Part shown: in pieces, positions 47,949 through 58,229 of the stretch
Layout of the letters: every line of letters begins with the position of its first letter
Position numbering within the stretch: position 1 is the first letter of the stretch
Assembly: GCA_964036045.1 (NCBI GenBank)
Contig: OZ038383.1
Span: 64,547,725-64,611,724, forward strand
Length of the DNA stretch: 64,000 nucleotides
Direction: 5' to 3'
Source: Eutreptiella sp. 'Long Island Sound 2002'
Lineage: Eukaryota; Euglenozoa; Euglenophyceae; Eutreptiales; Eutreptiaceae
Translations under genes and position numbers: made by a program
The notes under the pieces: model-generated
Seen by the model: only the letters and a program-made list of their open reading frames with translations
Database searches by the model: none
What the model was told of the DNA's origin: nothing

Positions 47949-50361
47949 TCACTTCGGCATATCCTGTTCGAACTCTTTTCCTTCGTTGAACCATCTGTCT
48001 ATGTCTGTGAAGGGTATACTGTCAACCAGTGCCAGCTCCTGCAGAAACCCCTTCACAGAATTTTTCCACCAGTCTGGGGGGTATCTGTGCCATCCTGCCC
48101 CCCACACCAGTGACCTCACATTGGCCCTGACACCCCCTATATTACAGCAATAGAGCAGGCTCTTGTGTAACAGGGACGGAAAGGTAGATGTAAGGACTTG
48201 CTTGGCATTAGGGGAGGAAACAGACAGCCACCGCTGCCATTCAAAGTCTGGTCTCAGTGGCTCCTGTAGGCTGGAAACAATACCTTTTCGCCTCAGGAAC
48301 ACATCTGTGGTCGGGACGAGCTCGCACTCGCACAGTTGTGCTATTTCACCATGGTTCTCCCACTTCAGGCCTATCTGATACATAGACTTGAGGAAGCATT
48401 CAAGGGTCCTGAAAAGTCTAGGCTTTATTGCGTCAGGCACATGTATTGCTGCCATGGGGACATTGTCTTTGGACCGCGCCAGCAACACACAGGGGACAGG
48501 TGTGGGGGTGTGGTGGTTCGGGCAATGATTTTCATGGACTACAAAGTCAGCCAATGTGAACTGACTGAAAAAATTGGTCCGGAGCCTCTTATCCCTCCTC
48601 AGGGAGAACCTGAGGATCGATTCAGTGCGTCCCAGCGCAGCTCCATCCCACGGCGTAGAATAGACAAACGGGATCTCCCATCCATGCATCAATGTGGACC
48701 CACGCCACGAGCTGTTCACTGGGAGCCCAGAAACTGGATGCTGGGCAAGAATGCCCATGCAACGGGGACCTGTCTGGCGCCTGCTGTCTGTCCCTGTGCG
48801 CCCAGATCCCATTGAAACGAACGAAGTCTCCCTGTCCACTCAGGGGGGTGAACTGTCCTAGACCTGGCACAACGCACATCGCATCTACCCCTGCTGTATC
48901 CAGCGCATCCTGCCACTCCTGCTGGAAGACGTCTGGCTTTTCACACAGCGACATGTGCTCGCGCCACATGGCCCAGAGTTCAGACTTGGGCGCTGACAGG
49001 CAGCCCCCAATGGGCACCCCTCAGCTTCCTTGTTCTAGGATGAGCGGACCCAGAGTAAAGATGGTGTTCATATAAAGCTCCTAGGTAACGTACTGGAGCA
49101 CGAAGGAGACAGGGATGTTCCAAAACATATCTTCAGAGCCTTTACCCAATCTGTCCACGATTTTGTCCCCACCCCGGTGAACGGCAAAAAAAGACACAGG
49201 CCGTTTACGTTGTTCACCCAGGTGATTGACAGCCCACTTGACGGATTCCATCACCTGTGGTTTCGGGATCTCCCACTACATATCTTGCATGTCTTGCTCA
49301 CAAATGTGTACAGCAGAAGTTTGGGAAGACAACCTGATGCAAGCTTGCGAGAAATCACGGGTTCCTAGCATAAGTGGAAACCCCAGTGTCGGGCACTCTA
49401 AGTACAGGGCTTTCACCAGGAGTTGAAGGCACCTCCCTATTACTCTCGCATACCTCTTCAATGGTACACTGCAGAATGCTATAACCTCGCGCCATTTTAT
49501 GAGTGGGTCCACCCCTGACTCAATAGATGTCCATTTGAGCATGGAGAAGAGCGTAGGTGCACTCAGGGGTGGTGTCAAACGTACAGTGACGCTGTCTGTG
49601 GAAAGCAGGGTTGTAAAAAACCTCTCAGCTGAACTCTCCACGAGGAGGTCCGGGTGCCCCAGGTTAAGTGAACATGCTTGCGCAAGAACTCCGTGGTGTC
49701 GCGCCCGATTCACAATCTCTTTTACCGCTAGCACCTTGGCCCTCTTCACGGAACAACCCCAACCCCACACCTTGAATTTAGGCCCCAGGACTACATCCAG
49801 CAACAGATGTGTGTCCATCATCTTCCTGCACACTCCACTAAGGACATGTAGTCGTTTGTCAAAGACACCACATATAATCCCCATACAGTGTACCTGCTTA
49901 GCTAGCTGTTGCACCCTGTCCCCGATTAATTCCGGGTACTTCAAAGCCAGCTGGGCCGAATCCGCAGCGCACAGCTGGGAGACCTCGCCGACCAGGTCGT
50001 CGACTTTGACACCAATCAGGGGCTGGGACGCATCGGGGTTTAGGGAGGAGAGAAGGAGACGCATCGACTCAAGTCTGGACCTGAGCTGCGATAGTTGGGT
50101 AACCACCTCCTCTCCTGTGGGGAGGCATGCAGTCCTGGAATGCCCTCCGCATACATCCTGAGCATGTGCGCCAAAAACAGCATCCCACTGGCGTGGGAAC
50201 CTGAAAATGACATGCTCAACATCGTTGCGCAGCCACTCGTATCTCTGCATCCATGTAGCACACAAACAAGGTTTCTTGTTAATGCAAGTCAGGACTAACT
50301 GCTTAACATGCTCCCACACCGAGGGATGAACAGCTTCAATCCGGCGACCACATACTTCCTG
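47949..50361 (-). pseudogene. Reverse-transcriptase-like pseudogene, 3' part
   Basis: Minus-strand blocks 50361-49276, 49275-49081, 49080-49024, 49017-48790 and 48839-47949 read one degraded protein. A motif-A-like DM-x-WEIP is interrupted by TAG at 49276-49278. The next ~65 residues include EDMFWNIP and end at TAG 49081; a TGA at 49021 precedes GVPIGGCLSA, matching RT motif B. Later residues include GLKWENHGE, reminiscent of an RT thumb. The ~330 residues before motif A (with CATWMQRYEWLRNDVEH) are unrecognised. RTs copy RNA into DNA for retrotransposition; the class cannot be told. The 5' part continues at 57630-57338, on the other side of element B. Confidence 0.5.
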
Positions 50362-50363
50362 TA

Positions 50364-50380
50364 CCCTTCGTGAACGGCCG
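50364..50380 (+). repeat. left terminal inverted repeat of element B
   Basis: CCCTTCGTGAACGGCCG, preceded by TA. Pairs with 57318-57335 and recurs at the left end of the derivative (39700). Confidence 0.85.
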
Positions 50381-50619
50381 TTAAGTGGCCGTTTGAATAA
50401 CTGCGTGAATGTCACGTGAATTTACCCAAATTTTGAGGTTTTTGGGGGAAAATGCCATATTCTTGGTTCATTTCAAGGGCTTTGAGGGGCCAAAATTCCT
50501 CCCCTAGCTTTGTTACGCATCATCCAATGAAAGTCCCGCCCCAAAAGCATGCATCATGACGGCACCGTGCCCAAAAGGAGAGGTGCCGGAACCCGGCAAG
50601 CCTGTAGCCGATTCACAGC

Positions 50620-50705
50620 CGTGAATTCACGTGAATTCACGTGAATTCGTACGAAATTCGTACGAAATTCGTACGAATTTCACGTGAATTCACGTGATTT
50701 TACAC
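50620..50705. promoter_or_regulatory. TTCGTACGAA palindrome array after transposase B
   Basis: Overlapping copies of AAATTCGTACGAATTT with TTCACGTGAA palindromes on each side, ~110 bp beyond the stop of the transposase-like gene. It corresponds in position to the array at 44590-44705 of element A. Confidence 0.7.
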
Positions 50706-50810
50706 AAATGTTACCCGTGTGCACCCCCTGATTTGTCCTCACACCCCTAGTAAGCCCCCCAGCATGCACCCCGGTCACAGGCAACAATGGTCTGGGTTCG
50801 TAAGGTCATC

Positions 50811-52673
50811 TCATGTCCGTCTCTTGCGGCACCGGAACCGCCGCTGTAGAGTCTGAAGGTGCTGCATGTCGGTTAGAAGCCGTCTTCTTGTGCGGCTTGC
50901 ATACGTTTGTACACTTATGGGCCCTTGCCCATGTTGAGCCCTTTTGGTCGCATCCCACCCATGCAACCAAAGGCTATCGTCAATGGTGTGGTTGTCCACA
51001 ACCACTTGCACCCCTAGTCTCCCCCGGAGGAGGCTTAGGCCCCCCCTGTTCCGCAACATGCGCTTCAGCCTCCGGTGACTTCCCTCCATGGCAAAGCACG
51101 AGAACTTTGACAAGATTCTCCACTTCTTTGCAAAATAATACATGTGGTCGATCCAAAGATGCGTCCACAGAAGTTTGCCCCACTGGAGCTCATTGTGGGC
51201 AGCGCCCATGGCTATGCTATGGTTCCGGAGCCGCCCCAAGTCGGCCCCGGAGAACCATGCGGAACGCCACGCGTATACACACATGCTTGCAAAATTCTCC
51301 CACCACGTTTTGCACACCGACTCCCAACTTTTTCCCCCTACTTGATGCTGCCTGACACTAGGCTGCTCTAGGCAAGCATCTATTATCTTCTCCCAACCCC
51401 TATTGCGCATGAAATGGATGGCAGCAGCACACTCCATCCTCACCTTCCCCTTGCTGTTTGCCTTGTCATTATTTAATGAGGCACGGGTGCAAGTTCGTGC
51501 AGCAAGCCGTGCCTCATCTAAAACCGGTTGCAGCATGGTGCGTGCCACAGTGGCCGGTGCCTTCCCTGTCAATTGTACAACTAGGTCCCGTGTCCCGTTG
51601 ACTGCACACAACAGGACACGAAGGACCCCATGGAGGCCATAATCAGGCACTCGCCTATCACTCATAATGGTCCTATATATAGCACTTATGGCAACGGCTG
51701 GTTCCCAGTTGCCGTCTATCGCACTTGCTGTGCCAAAGGTAGCAAGGCACAGAGCACAATTACGCATGCAGACCCAACACACAGTGGCACCAGGGGATTC
51801 TGCCTTCCAGTTTTGGCAGCCCGCCATGAGCACCTGTGCCTTACCATCTGCACACAGAAAAAAAAGGGACTGCCTATCGTTCCCTGCCGTATCCTTAAAA
51901 CTTACGGTTGCGGCCTTGCGCAACTCATCATCAAAATCAATTTCCTGGGAGGCCGCGTAGAGGGTCTCCCACTTTTCACTGCCGCCTAGTAGCCACCAAC
52001 TAGATAGTTGGTTGGGGCTGGCGGTGCCACCAAGCGTGCAATGGACGTACGAGGCCTCATGCCTCGATGTACCGTCCACCGCAATAGGCAACCAAAGCAG
52101 CCGTCGGTCCCCGGGCTGCATGATGGCCGAGGGTGGGGGTGGTCGACACTTGAATAGGTGGGCGATGCCGTCAGGTAGGTAGCAGGCCGCACCATTGATG
52201 GCCGTGTCGTCACCCGTATAGGCAGTGAACGCCCGGGACACCGGCAACGCTAGCTGCCGAAGCATGCCGTACACCTGGTCCCATACCACACCGTACGTCA
52301 TGCTCCCCACTACGTACCGGGACTCTGTCCTAGAGAGGTGCAATGACCGGATCCTCCACACGGCCATAATCAACCTCTCCTCCTGGGTGGGCTCGGGCTG
52401 GACGGTGGCTACAATTCTTGTTTCGGGGGTAAGCACTATTTGCCCCGTGTCGGGCAAGTGTTGACGGTGTAGGGTGCTGCAAGCTCCTTGGTAACAACCT
52501 CCTGGAGCTCTTGTAGGCGCCGCCGTCGTGTACGATCCGCTACCAGATGGAATGGCTCCTTGGGCCGTGGCATGGTGTGAGATACAGGACCTGTTGAATG
52601 GGCAGGCAGTCATCGCAAAGTTGCTACCGTCCCGCTCCCGCAGACAACTCTCTCTACTGTGATTCGCATGCAA
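50811..52673 (-). CDS. Transposase-like protein of element B (RNase H-like)
   Basis: One uninterrupted frame of up to 620 codons ending TGA at 50811. The start is uncertain: 52673 is not an ATG, the first ATG lies near residue 21, and an upstream exon is possible because the frame opens after an AG. Shared motifs with its two paralogues: AVDGTSRHEASYVH (D~200), WWLLGGSEK, CADGKAQVLMAG (D~276), a CWVC zinc pair (~299-302) followed by CALC, DYGLHGV, LLWTHLWIDH and MEGSHRRLKR (E~535). D-D-E spacing with an inserted zinc site fits an RNase H-fold transposase; family name not recognised. It is the only intact member of the three here, so element B may be the youngest. Confidence 0.65.
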   Translation of the reverse strand: MHANHSRESCLRERDGSNFAMTACPFNRSCISHHATAQGAIPSGSGSYTTAAPTRAPGGCYQGACSTLHRQHLPDTGQIVLTPETRIVATVQPEPTQEERLIMAVWRIRSLHLSRTESRYVVGSMTYGVVWDQVYGMLRQLALPVSRAFTAYTGDDTAINGAACYLPDGIAHLFKCRPPPPSAIMQPGDRRLLWLPIAVDGTSRHEASYVHCTLGGTASPNQLSSWWLLGGSEKWETLYAASQEIDFDDELRKAATVSFKDTAGNDRQSLFFLCADGKAQVLMAGCQNWKAESPGATVCWVCMRNCALCLATFGTASAIDGNWEPAVAISAIYRTIMSDRRVPDYGLHGVLRVLLCAVNGTRDLVVQLTGKAPATVARTMLQPVLDEARLAARTCTRASLNNDKANSKGKVRMECAAAIHFMRNRGWEKIIDACLEQPSVRQHQVGGKSWESVCKTWWENFASMCVYAWRSAWFSGADLGRLRNHSIAMGAAHNELQWGKLLWTHLWIDHMYYFAKKWRILSKFSCFAMEGSHRRLKRMLRNRGGLSLLRGRLGVQVVVDNHTIDDSLWLHGWDATKRAQHGQGPISVQTYASRTRRRLLTDMQHLQTLQRRFRCRKRRT

Positions 52674-52679
52674 TTAAAA

Positions 52680-52850
52680 GAAATTCACATAGATTCGCAC
52701 GAAATTCGTACGAAATTCGTACGAATTTTGTGCGAATTTCACGTGAATAGAAATGTGTGAATATTCTGAAAATGTGAAATTCGTACGAAATTGGTACGAA
52801 TTTCGTACGAATTTCGTACGAATTTCGTGCGAATTTCACATGACTGTCAC
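52680..52850. promoter_or_regulatory. TTCGTACGAA palindrome array between gene A and transposase B
   Basis: Two clusters of AAATTCGTACGAATTT-type units (52690-52745 and 52775-52850) at ~12-bp spacing, with TTCACGTGAA nearby. They lie immediately upstream of the transposase-like gene on its strand. Confidence 0.75.
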
Positions 52851-53270
52851 AGAATTTCTGCCAAAGCCTCATCCTTCTGCCCTCGTTGACCCTCACAAAG
52901 CAATCTCAGGATGGTGCTCATGGGCTATCACACACCCAGTCCAGTGGCTGTCATCCCGGCTGTCACTTAGCCAGCAGTGTAAAATGTCAGGGGGCATAGC
53001 ATACCCCAAATAAAATACAAACAGTTCCGCAGAAAAAATCGCAAACAAGTCAGGGGGCACACCGTACCCCAATGAATGTACAAACAGTGCTGCAGAAAAT
53101 TTCGCACAGTGGGGGGGGAGTACCCCACATATCGGTCAAACTGCCCATGCTTGGGGGGGGGGGGCGCGATAACATTCGTCGTGGTTAGAAAGGACAGGTG
53201 CTCCGGAGGGTACCTACGCACCCCCCCCCCTCCGGGGAGCAGAGCTCCGGCTAGCGGTGCCCTGGGAGCT

Positions 53271-56200
53271 CTACTCCGCCACCGCCTCCACAAAGGAGGG
53301 GTCCATGGCCGCCGACGTGAGGCGGTGGGGGGGGTACTGCCGGCGCACTTCCTCCATTGGGGCAGTCACCTTGGGGGCGTCGGGGGCCACGCTGTCCACA
53401 TCGACCTGCTGGCCACTGGCCATCCTGGCCATCTGCAGGCCGGTGGACACTGCGGACATCTGGCCGGCGCATGCCTCGGCCTGGGCATGCCAGTTCTGTG
53501 CGCCGGCCAGGAGGTACCGGACACCGGCAGCACTGGCCCCCCCCTGTCACCAGGGGGGGGGGGGGGCCTCGGCACCCTCAGCCCTCTCCACTGCCTCTGC
53601 TGGTTGTGCCGCTGGCTTTGCCTTGCGCAACGTCGCCACGTCGCGCTCAAGAGTCCTCACCTTGGTGGCCAGCCGGTCACGCTCCTTGGTGACGTCCGCC
53701 AACCGCGACTCGCAGTCCCGCCTGTCCTCGTGGACCCTGGACAGACGGGCCTCGAGGTCGCGGTTGGCGGCCTCCGCGCTGATGGCGCGTGCCTCCCACG
53801 CCCCCACCCGCTGCTGGTCCACCCACTCCTGCACCACCCCCCTCTGCCCCCGCCCCCCCACCAGCTCCGCGTGCTCCGCCCGCAGTGCCCGCTCCGCCGG
53901 GGTGGCCGTACGCGGGGCTTTGGGGGGGGGGGGAGGGGCCCGTGTCCCCTTTGGGGCGCCCTTTCCGCTTGCGCGTGGGGGGGGGGTTCGTCCTCCTCGA
54001 CGTCAATGACGTCAACCACCACCCCCATCTTCCGCTGCCTCCCCACATGGACGCGCATGGCAAGCCATGCCACGTCCACCCACTCCGGCCTCCGCTGCTC
54101 CCAACCCGTGAGCACATTCAGCCCACAAATCCCAGCCGTCGTCACCGTCCCCGCCTCCCCGATCCGCGACACCCCCGTCTGCACGCGCCAGTGCCCACTC
54201 ACAAGCCGGTAGGCAAACATGCCCACCAGCTCCTGCCCCGCAGGCAAATTGGACCCCCCCCGGAGCACAATGGGGCAAGGGAAGGAGATGCGGAGGGTGC
54301 CATGCACCCCCCGCGACTCCAACTCCATGTCCCACACGGCACTGAGGTGCCGCTGCCGCCCATCGGGCCCGGGCGGCACCTGCTGGGTCCAGGCCGGATC
54401 CGGCTGCCTGGCGGCTAGGGTGACCCGGTCCAGGGGGGGGTCGTTGTGGCCGTCGCCCAACTCGTCGCGGGACGGCTGGGGCACCACTACCTCGCGCGCC
54501 ACATGCCCCCTGGCGGTGCTTGCCTCGCTGCCTCCCGAACGCCGAGAGCGCTGCGACCCCTCACTGCGCACACTGCCGGCCTCGCTTGGTGCCCGTCCAC
54601 CGCCGGTGCCTGCGGGCTGGTCGCCACCGGGGCCTTCGGCGGGCTCGGCGTGCTCCTCGGGCAATCGGGGCCGGGGCTTGTACTGGCGCTTGGTGTGGTG
54701 CCGAATATCCGGCGACCAAGCGGTGAACGGGACCTGCATGCAGATGTGGGGAGGTGTGCAAGGCACAAATTGAGAAAGGGGGAGTGGACACGAGGCAATG
54801 CAAGAGCAAAAGGAGCAAATTGGACGAAATTCACAGAAATTCGTACGAAATTCGTACGAAATTCGTACAAATTTCACATCTGGAGAAAATTCACACAAAT
54901 TTATTCACGTGAAATTCGTGCGAAATTCGTACGAATTACGTACGAATTTCGCACGAATTTCACGTGAATTTCGTCCAATTTGCCAATACACAAAGCAAAC
55001 ACACAAGCAAGCACACCTTGCAGTCGCATGGGCAGGTGATGCTCCATGCCCTGGTCCTCGCGCACTTGGGCGACCGCCACGCTAGGACCGTGTTCACCAA
55101 GTGCCACAGCGTGGTCGGCCGACCCGGGGGGGCAATGCCGGACAAGGCGAAGTGGATCTCCGACTCCGCGTCGACATCGCCCCCCTTGGCGACCTCCAGC
55201 TGGTGCACGCTGCCCACGAAGAACAGCATGCACTGGGGGCCGACCTCGATGACGGCGAGGTCGGAGGCCGGGGCCGACCGAGAGATGAAGGTGGGGTGGA
55301 AGGGGCAGGTGGGGGGGCCTGCCGGGAGCGTCTGGGGGGGGTCGGCGAAGAGGGCCTGGACAGCCTCCCCCTCACACAACCCCACCCTCCCAACCGCCCC
55401 CTTCCCCACCCACAACACCTGGTCCACGCTGGGGAGGTCCCAGCTGGACAAATCCCCAGCAACGTCCCGGGCCTCCTTGGGGGGGATGGCGTCCAAGTGT
55501 GTGGTGTTGGCCTGGTGGTGTTTGTGTCGGGGGTCGGGGGTCCACAAGTTAAAAAGAGCCCCCTGCAGCCCATCCTTGGAGTCGGGGAGGGCAGGCAATC
55601 CATGATGGCGGCTGGTGGCCACCATCAGCAGCATGTCCCCCCGATGCAGCTCAACGGTGTCCCAGCGCGCCTCCCCCGCCTCCCCCAGGGCCGTCCCCGC
55701 CTGCACCGCCACCTGGTAGTCCTCTGACAAGCAGAGGAACCTACTGAGGTGGCAGTCCCCCACCTCCCTGTCGTTGGGGCGGAGGACGTCGGGGTGGGTG
55801 GACACGTCGGTGTGGGGGAGCTGCGGCCCACTCCCCACACTGGCCACAATGACGCTGCCCGGCGTCATTGGGTTGAGGTCCCCAACCCCAGGGACACTTT
55901 CGGTGAGGTGGGGGTTGAACTTCTTGAAGAGAGGCCCCCCCACCCCCGACCCCAACGTGCTCTTGCTTTGCCACCGGCGGGGGAGCGCACGATCCTTGGC
56001 CTGCTCCTCACTCCGCGCGGCGTTGAAAAGGAGCTCAAAATTCTTTGCGACGACTTTTTCGTCGCCGCTGCCCTACGCCTTCATCACCTTGTTCCACCAC
56101 ACCTCACAATCCCGTGCCTCCACAAGCCCCCGAAGCACAATGTAGCCGTTCCCATCAACAAAGCTGAGGGGCGGCTGAGAGGGGCCAACCCTGTCGGGGG

Positions 56201-56936
56201 CGGGGTCAGGGCTGCCCGTCACCCCATGAGGGGGGTCGGGAAGGGGTTCGGTGCGGAGGGGGGGTTCACTCGAAATGAAGGGGGGGGCGCATGAGGCACC
56301 ACGGTACCATTGCAAAGAAGTTGTGCTATAGAAGGTGGGGTGGGTGACATCGGGGACGTGCACCTGGGGGGGGATGGTGGGATGGAAAGGGGCGACGCCC
56401 AAATCATCCCACCACCGGGGGTTGGCAAGATGCCAAGAAAAGGGGAAAAAAGAGTGGTCTGCCGGTGCACCTGCATCAAGATCCTGCAGGCACACCGTAT
56501 CGCAGTGGGGGGGGGTGTGGACGAGGTTAGTGGTGGGGTACACCTGGACGTGGGCGTCCTTAGGCTTCCCCACAAGGTTATTCCTCATCGAGTTGAGGAG
56601 CTGGTCAACACTGGAGGGGAGAGGGGTTAGATGGAGAAATTTGAGGGTGGGGAGTTGGTGGCGCAGTTCCCTCCACAGGGTTGTGGCCCATCCCCTCCCC
56701 CCGAGGTAGGTGTTGCGGGTGGGGCTGCGCATGTCGATGTGGATGACATCGGGGGAGGGGTCGAGGGAGGCTGCCCAGCCCACGATGTCATCCACCCCCA
56801 GTGCCTCCGACTCGTACGTTGCCTCCTCCAATTGATGGTGGGCAACGGGGAGGGCTTGGTAGTGGGCGAGGGTGTCAGCTGAGGGGTCGGGGCGCGAGGC
56901 CAGGCTTGCGAGTTGAGACATAGTCTGCTGCGACAT
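53271..56936 (-). pseudogene. Gene A of element B: dioxygenase-like protein with coiled coil
   Basis: ATG at 56936 (minus). Exon 1 runs to 55017, with one in-frame TAG at 56073-56075. A 283-bp intron (55016-54734) contains the palindrome array. Exon 2 runs 54733-53271. Exon 1 shows YPTTNLVHTPPHCDT, HPTFYSTT, and later LPHTDVSTHP followed ~70 residues on by HRGDMLLMVATSRHHGLPAL. His-x-Asp plus a distal His in a GD...H turn resembles 2OG-Fe(II) oxygenases. Exon 2 has WEQRRPEWVDV, an acidic stretch, a coiled coil (ARLSRVHEDRRDCESRLADV) and an acidic tail ending TAG at 53271. G-runs near 53985, 53930 and 53555 shift the frame. The oxygenase call is tentative; a DNA-base or histone substrate would be a guess. 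Confidence 0.5.
54825..54972. promoter_or_regulatory. TTCGTACGAA palindrome array inside gene A intron
   Basis: Two clusters of AAATTCGTACGAATTT-type palindromes (54830-54875, 54905-54970) fill most of the 283-bp intron. Element A's gene A intron at the same coding position carries GGCGCGCC palindromes instead. Confidence 0.75.
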
Positions 56937-57001
56937 TGTTAAAATAGAAGAACGCGAGGGCTTTGAGAGCTGTAACAAAGCGAAAGAGTGGAAAGGAGGG
57001 T

Positions 57002-57130
57002 AAATTCGTACGAAATTCGTACGAAATTCGTGCGAATTCGTACGAAATTCGTGCGAATTTCACATTCTCGTGAATCTGTGAATCTAGCGTGAATTTCTGC
57101 GTGAATTTAGGTGCGTGAATTTCACATTCA
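57002..57130. promoter_or_regulatory. TTCGTACGAA array upstream of gene A of element B
   Basis: Copies of AAATTCGTACG and AATTCGTGCGAATTT, then CACGCGAATCTCACC and similar, ~65 bp upstream of the gene A start on its strand. A diverged copy is at 40290-40440 in the deletion derivative. A promoter or transposase-binding role is inferred. Confidence 0.65.
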
Positions 57131-57317
57131 CGCGAATCTCACCAAATGAGTTAAACCATGCGGGGACTTTAAACCTCTAAATTGCACCTATTTGTTGCAT
57201 CTTACCTGCTTACTTTGGGCGAAGGTAGCACGACAAAAGCACACGATAGCACCAAGTTACGAGCAAAACACAGCAAAATTGGGTGAAATTCACGGTACCG
57301 TGAATCTCGGATTCAAA

Positions 57318-57335
57318 CGGCCGGTTCACGAAGGG
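57318..57335 (-). repeat. right terminal inverted repeat of element B
   Basis: CGGCCGGTTCACGAAGGG, followed by TA. Recurs at 40599-40616 at the right end of the derivative. Confidence 0.85.
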
Positions 57336-57337
57336 TA

Positions 57338-57630
57338 CACTCCTTGACAAGCAGGGGGGCGGACGTCACAGGGCCAGGCAAGTTGGCAGAAAGCAGACAA
57401 TTCCGCAGAACCGCTGGAGAAATAGGGTGGGGTCCAGTCCTGAAGATATGGGATGTAGCGTTCTAGGGCGTGGTGCGGAAACCAAAGTCCACACCATGTT
57501 CAAAGCGGGTCGCCACAGGGCGCCTCACATTGGCATCACCCATCGTAAACCCCTCAGGACCGCCAAGGCGACGGACCCCAAGGAGCTTTTGATGGTGCTC
57601 GCACCAAGCGTGTGCAGCAGCAAGGGCCAT
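57338..57630 (-). pseudogene. Reverse-transcriptase-like pseudogene, 5' part
   Basis: From ATG at 57630 the minus strand reads MALAAAHAWCEHHQKLLGV and continues ~55 codons to a TAG inside a 38-bp repeated motif (57448-57485). The same frame then runs to the element B boundary. Joining across element B with one TA leads, with a one-base shift, into the frame that begins at 50361. So this is probably the N-terminus of the RT-like gene at 47949-50361. The ~45 bp upstream (57637-57680) resemble the promoter of element B's gene A (GGCTTTGAGAGCT). Confidence 0.4.
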
Positions 57631-57688
57631 TATCAAAGAATACGAAGGCTTTGAGAGCTACAGCGAAAAGGGGAAACATAAAATGAAG

Positions 57689-57846
57689 CGCGATAACCCA
57701 CGCGATAACCCACGCGTTAACTAGGTTATCACGCGGTAACCCCCGCGATAACCCCCGCGATAACTAGGTTATCGCGCGATAACCGACGCGATAACTAGTG
57801 CTCTAACCCCGTTCTAACCCCGCGATAACTAGTTAGAGCACACAAA
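57689..57846. promoter_or_regulatory. GCGATAAC / CTAACTAGTTAG palindrome array
   Basis: Units of CGCGATAACC and the full palindrome GTTATCGCGCGATAAC (near 57768) give way to TCTAACCCCG and AACTAGTTAGAGCAC. It lies between the RT-like 5' end and gene X. The array at 60130-60252 has the same parts in inverted order. Confidence 0.8.
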
Positions 57847-57991
57847 GATCAAATCGCAAAAAGTGCAAAACGGGCAATATCGAGCAAACGAAACATGGAA
57901 GGCACATTGTTGCATCATAGTGCACCCATGGTTAGGCATGTAACATGTGAAATTCCGGGTTCCAACCATATTAACAACACCCAAAATTGGG

Positions 57992-58029
57992 GGGGTTCCG
58001 CACCACGCCCTAGAACGCTGCATCCCATA
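57992..58029 (+). repeat. 38-bp inverted repeat, left
   Basis: Perfect inverted match to 59938-59975 (begins GGGGTTCCGCACCACGCCCT). A third copy with one mismatch lies at 57448-57485 in the right-hand orientation. The two facing copies bracket gene X and could be transposon TIRs. No target duplication was recognised. Confidence 0.85.
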
Positions 58030-58229
58030 TCGCACACACGTTTCGGCGCCCTTTTCACCGTTGACACCACTGATTTGCATAGGTCATGTAGGTAGGTAGG
58101 CATAGGCGCGCTGGAGAAATGGGACTTCACAGCCTGTCTGATGGTTCTCTCTGTGCTCGGACACAAAGTGGGGGTCCGCAGTACAACCCTTCGTGGCATC
58201 GTAAACCTACAGTTCTTTTTCAAGACACT

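Larger units (their letters stand above)
50364..57335 (-). mobile_element. Element B: transposon with TIRs and TA duplication
   Basis: Starts CCCTTCGTGAACGGCCG at 50364 and ends GGCCGGTTCACGAAGGG at 57335; TA precedes (50362-50363) and follows (57336-57337). The inverted ends match for 13 bp before a one-base indel. It carries, on the minus strand, gene A (56936-53271) then a 620-codon transposase-like gene (52673-50811). Palindromic AAATTCGTACGAATTT arrays occur at four places. It interrupts a reverse-transcriptase-like pseudogene. A 917-bp derivative of the same family lies at 39700-40616, which independently confirms both ends. Confidence 0.85.

Noticed and set aside
50811-52673. KDZ-type transposase
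   Set aside because: The presence of oxygenase-like partners suggested it, but the diagnostic KDZ motifs I know are not visible; only a general RNase H-like pattern is.
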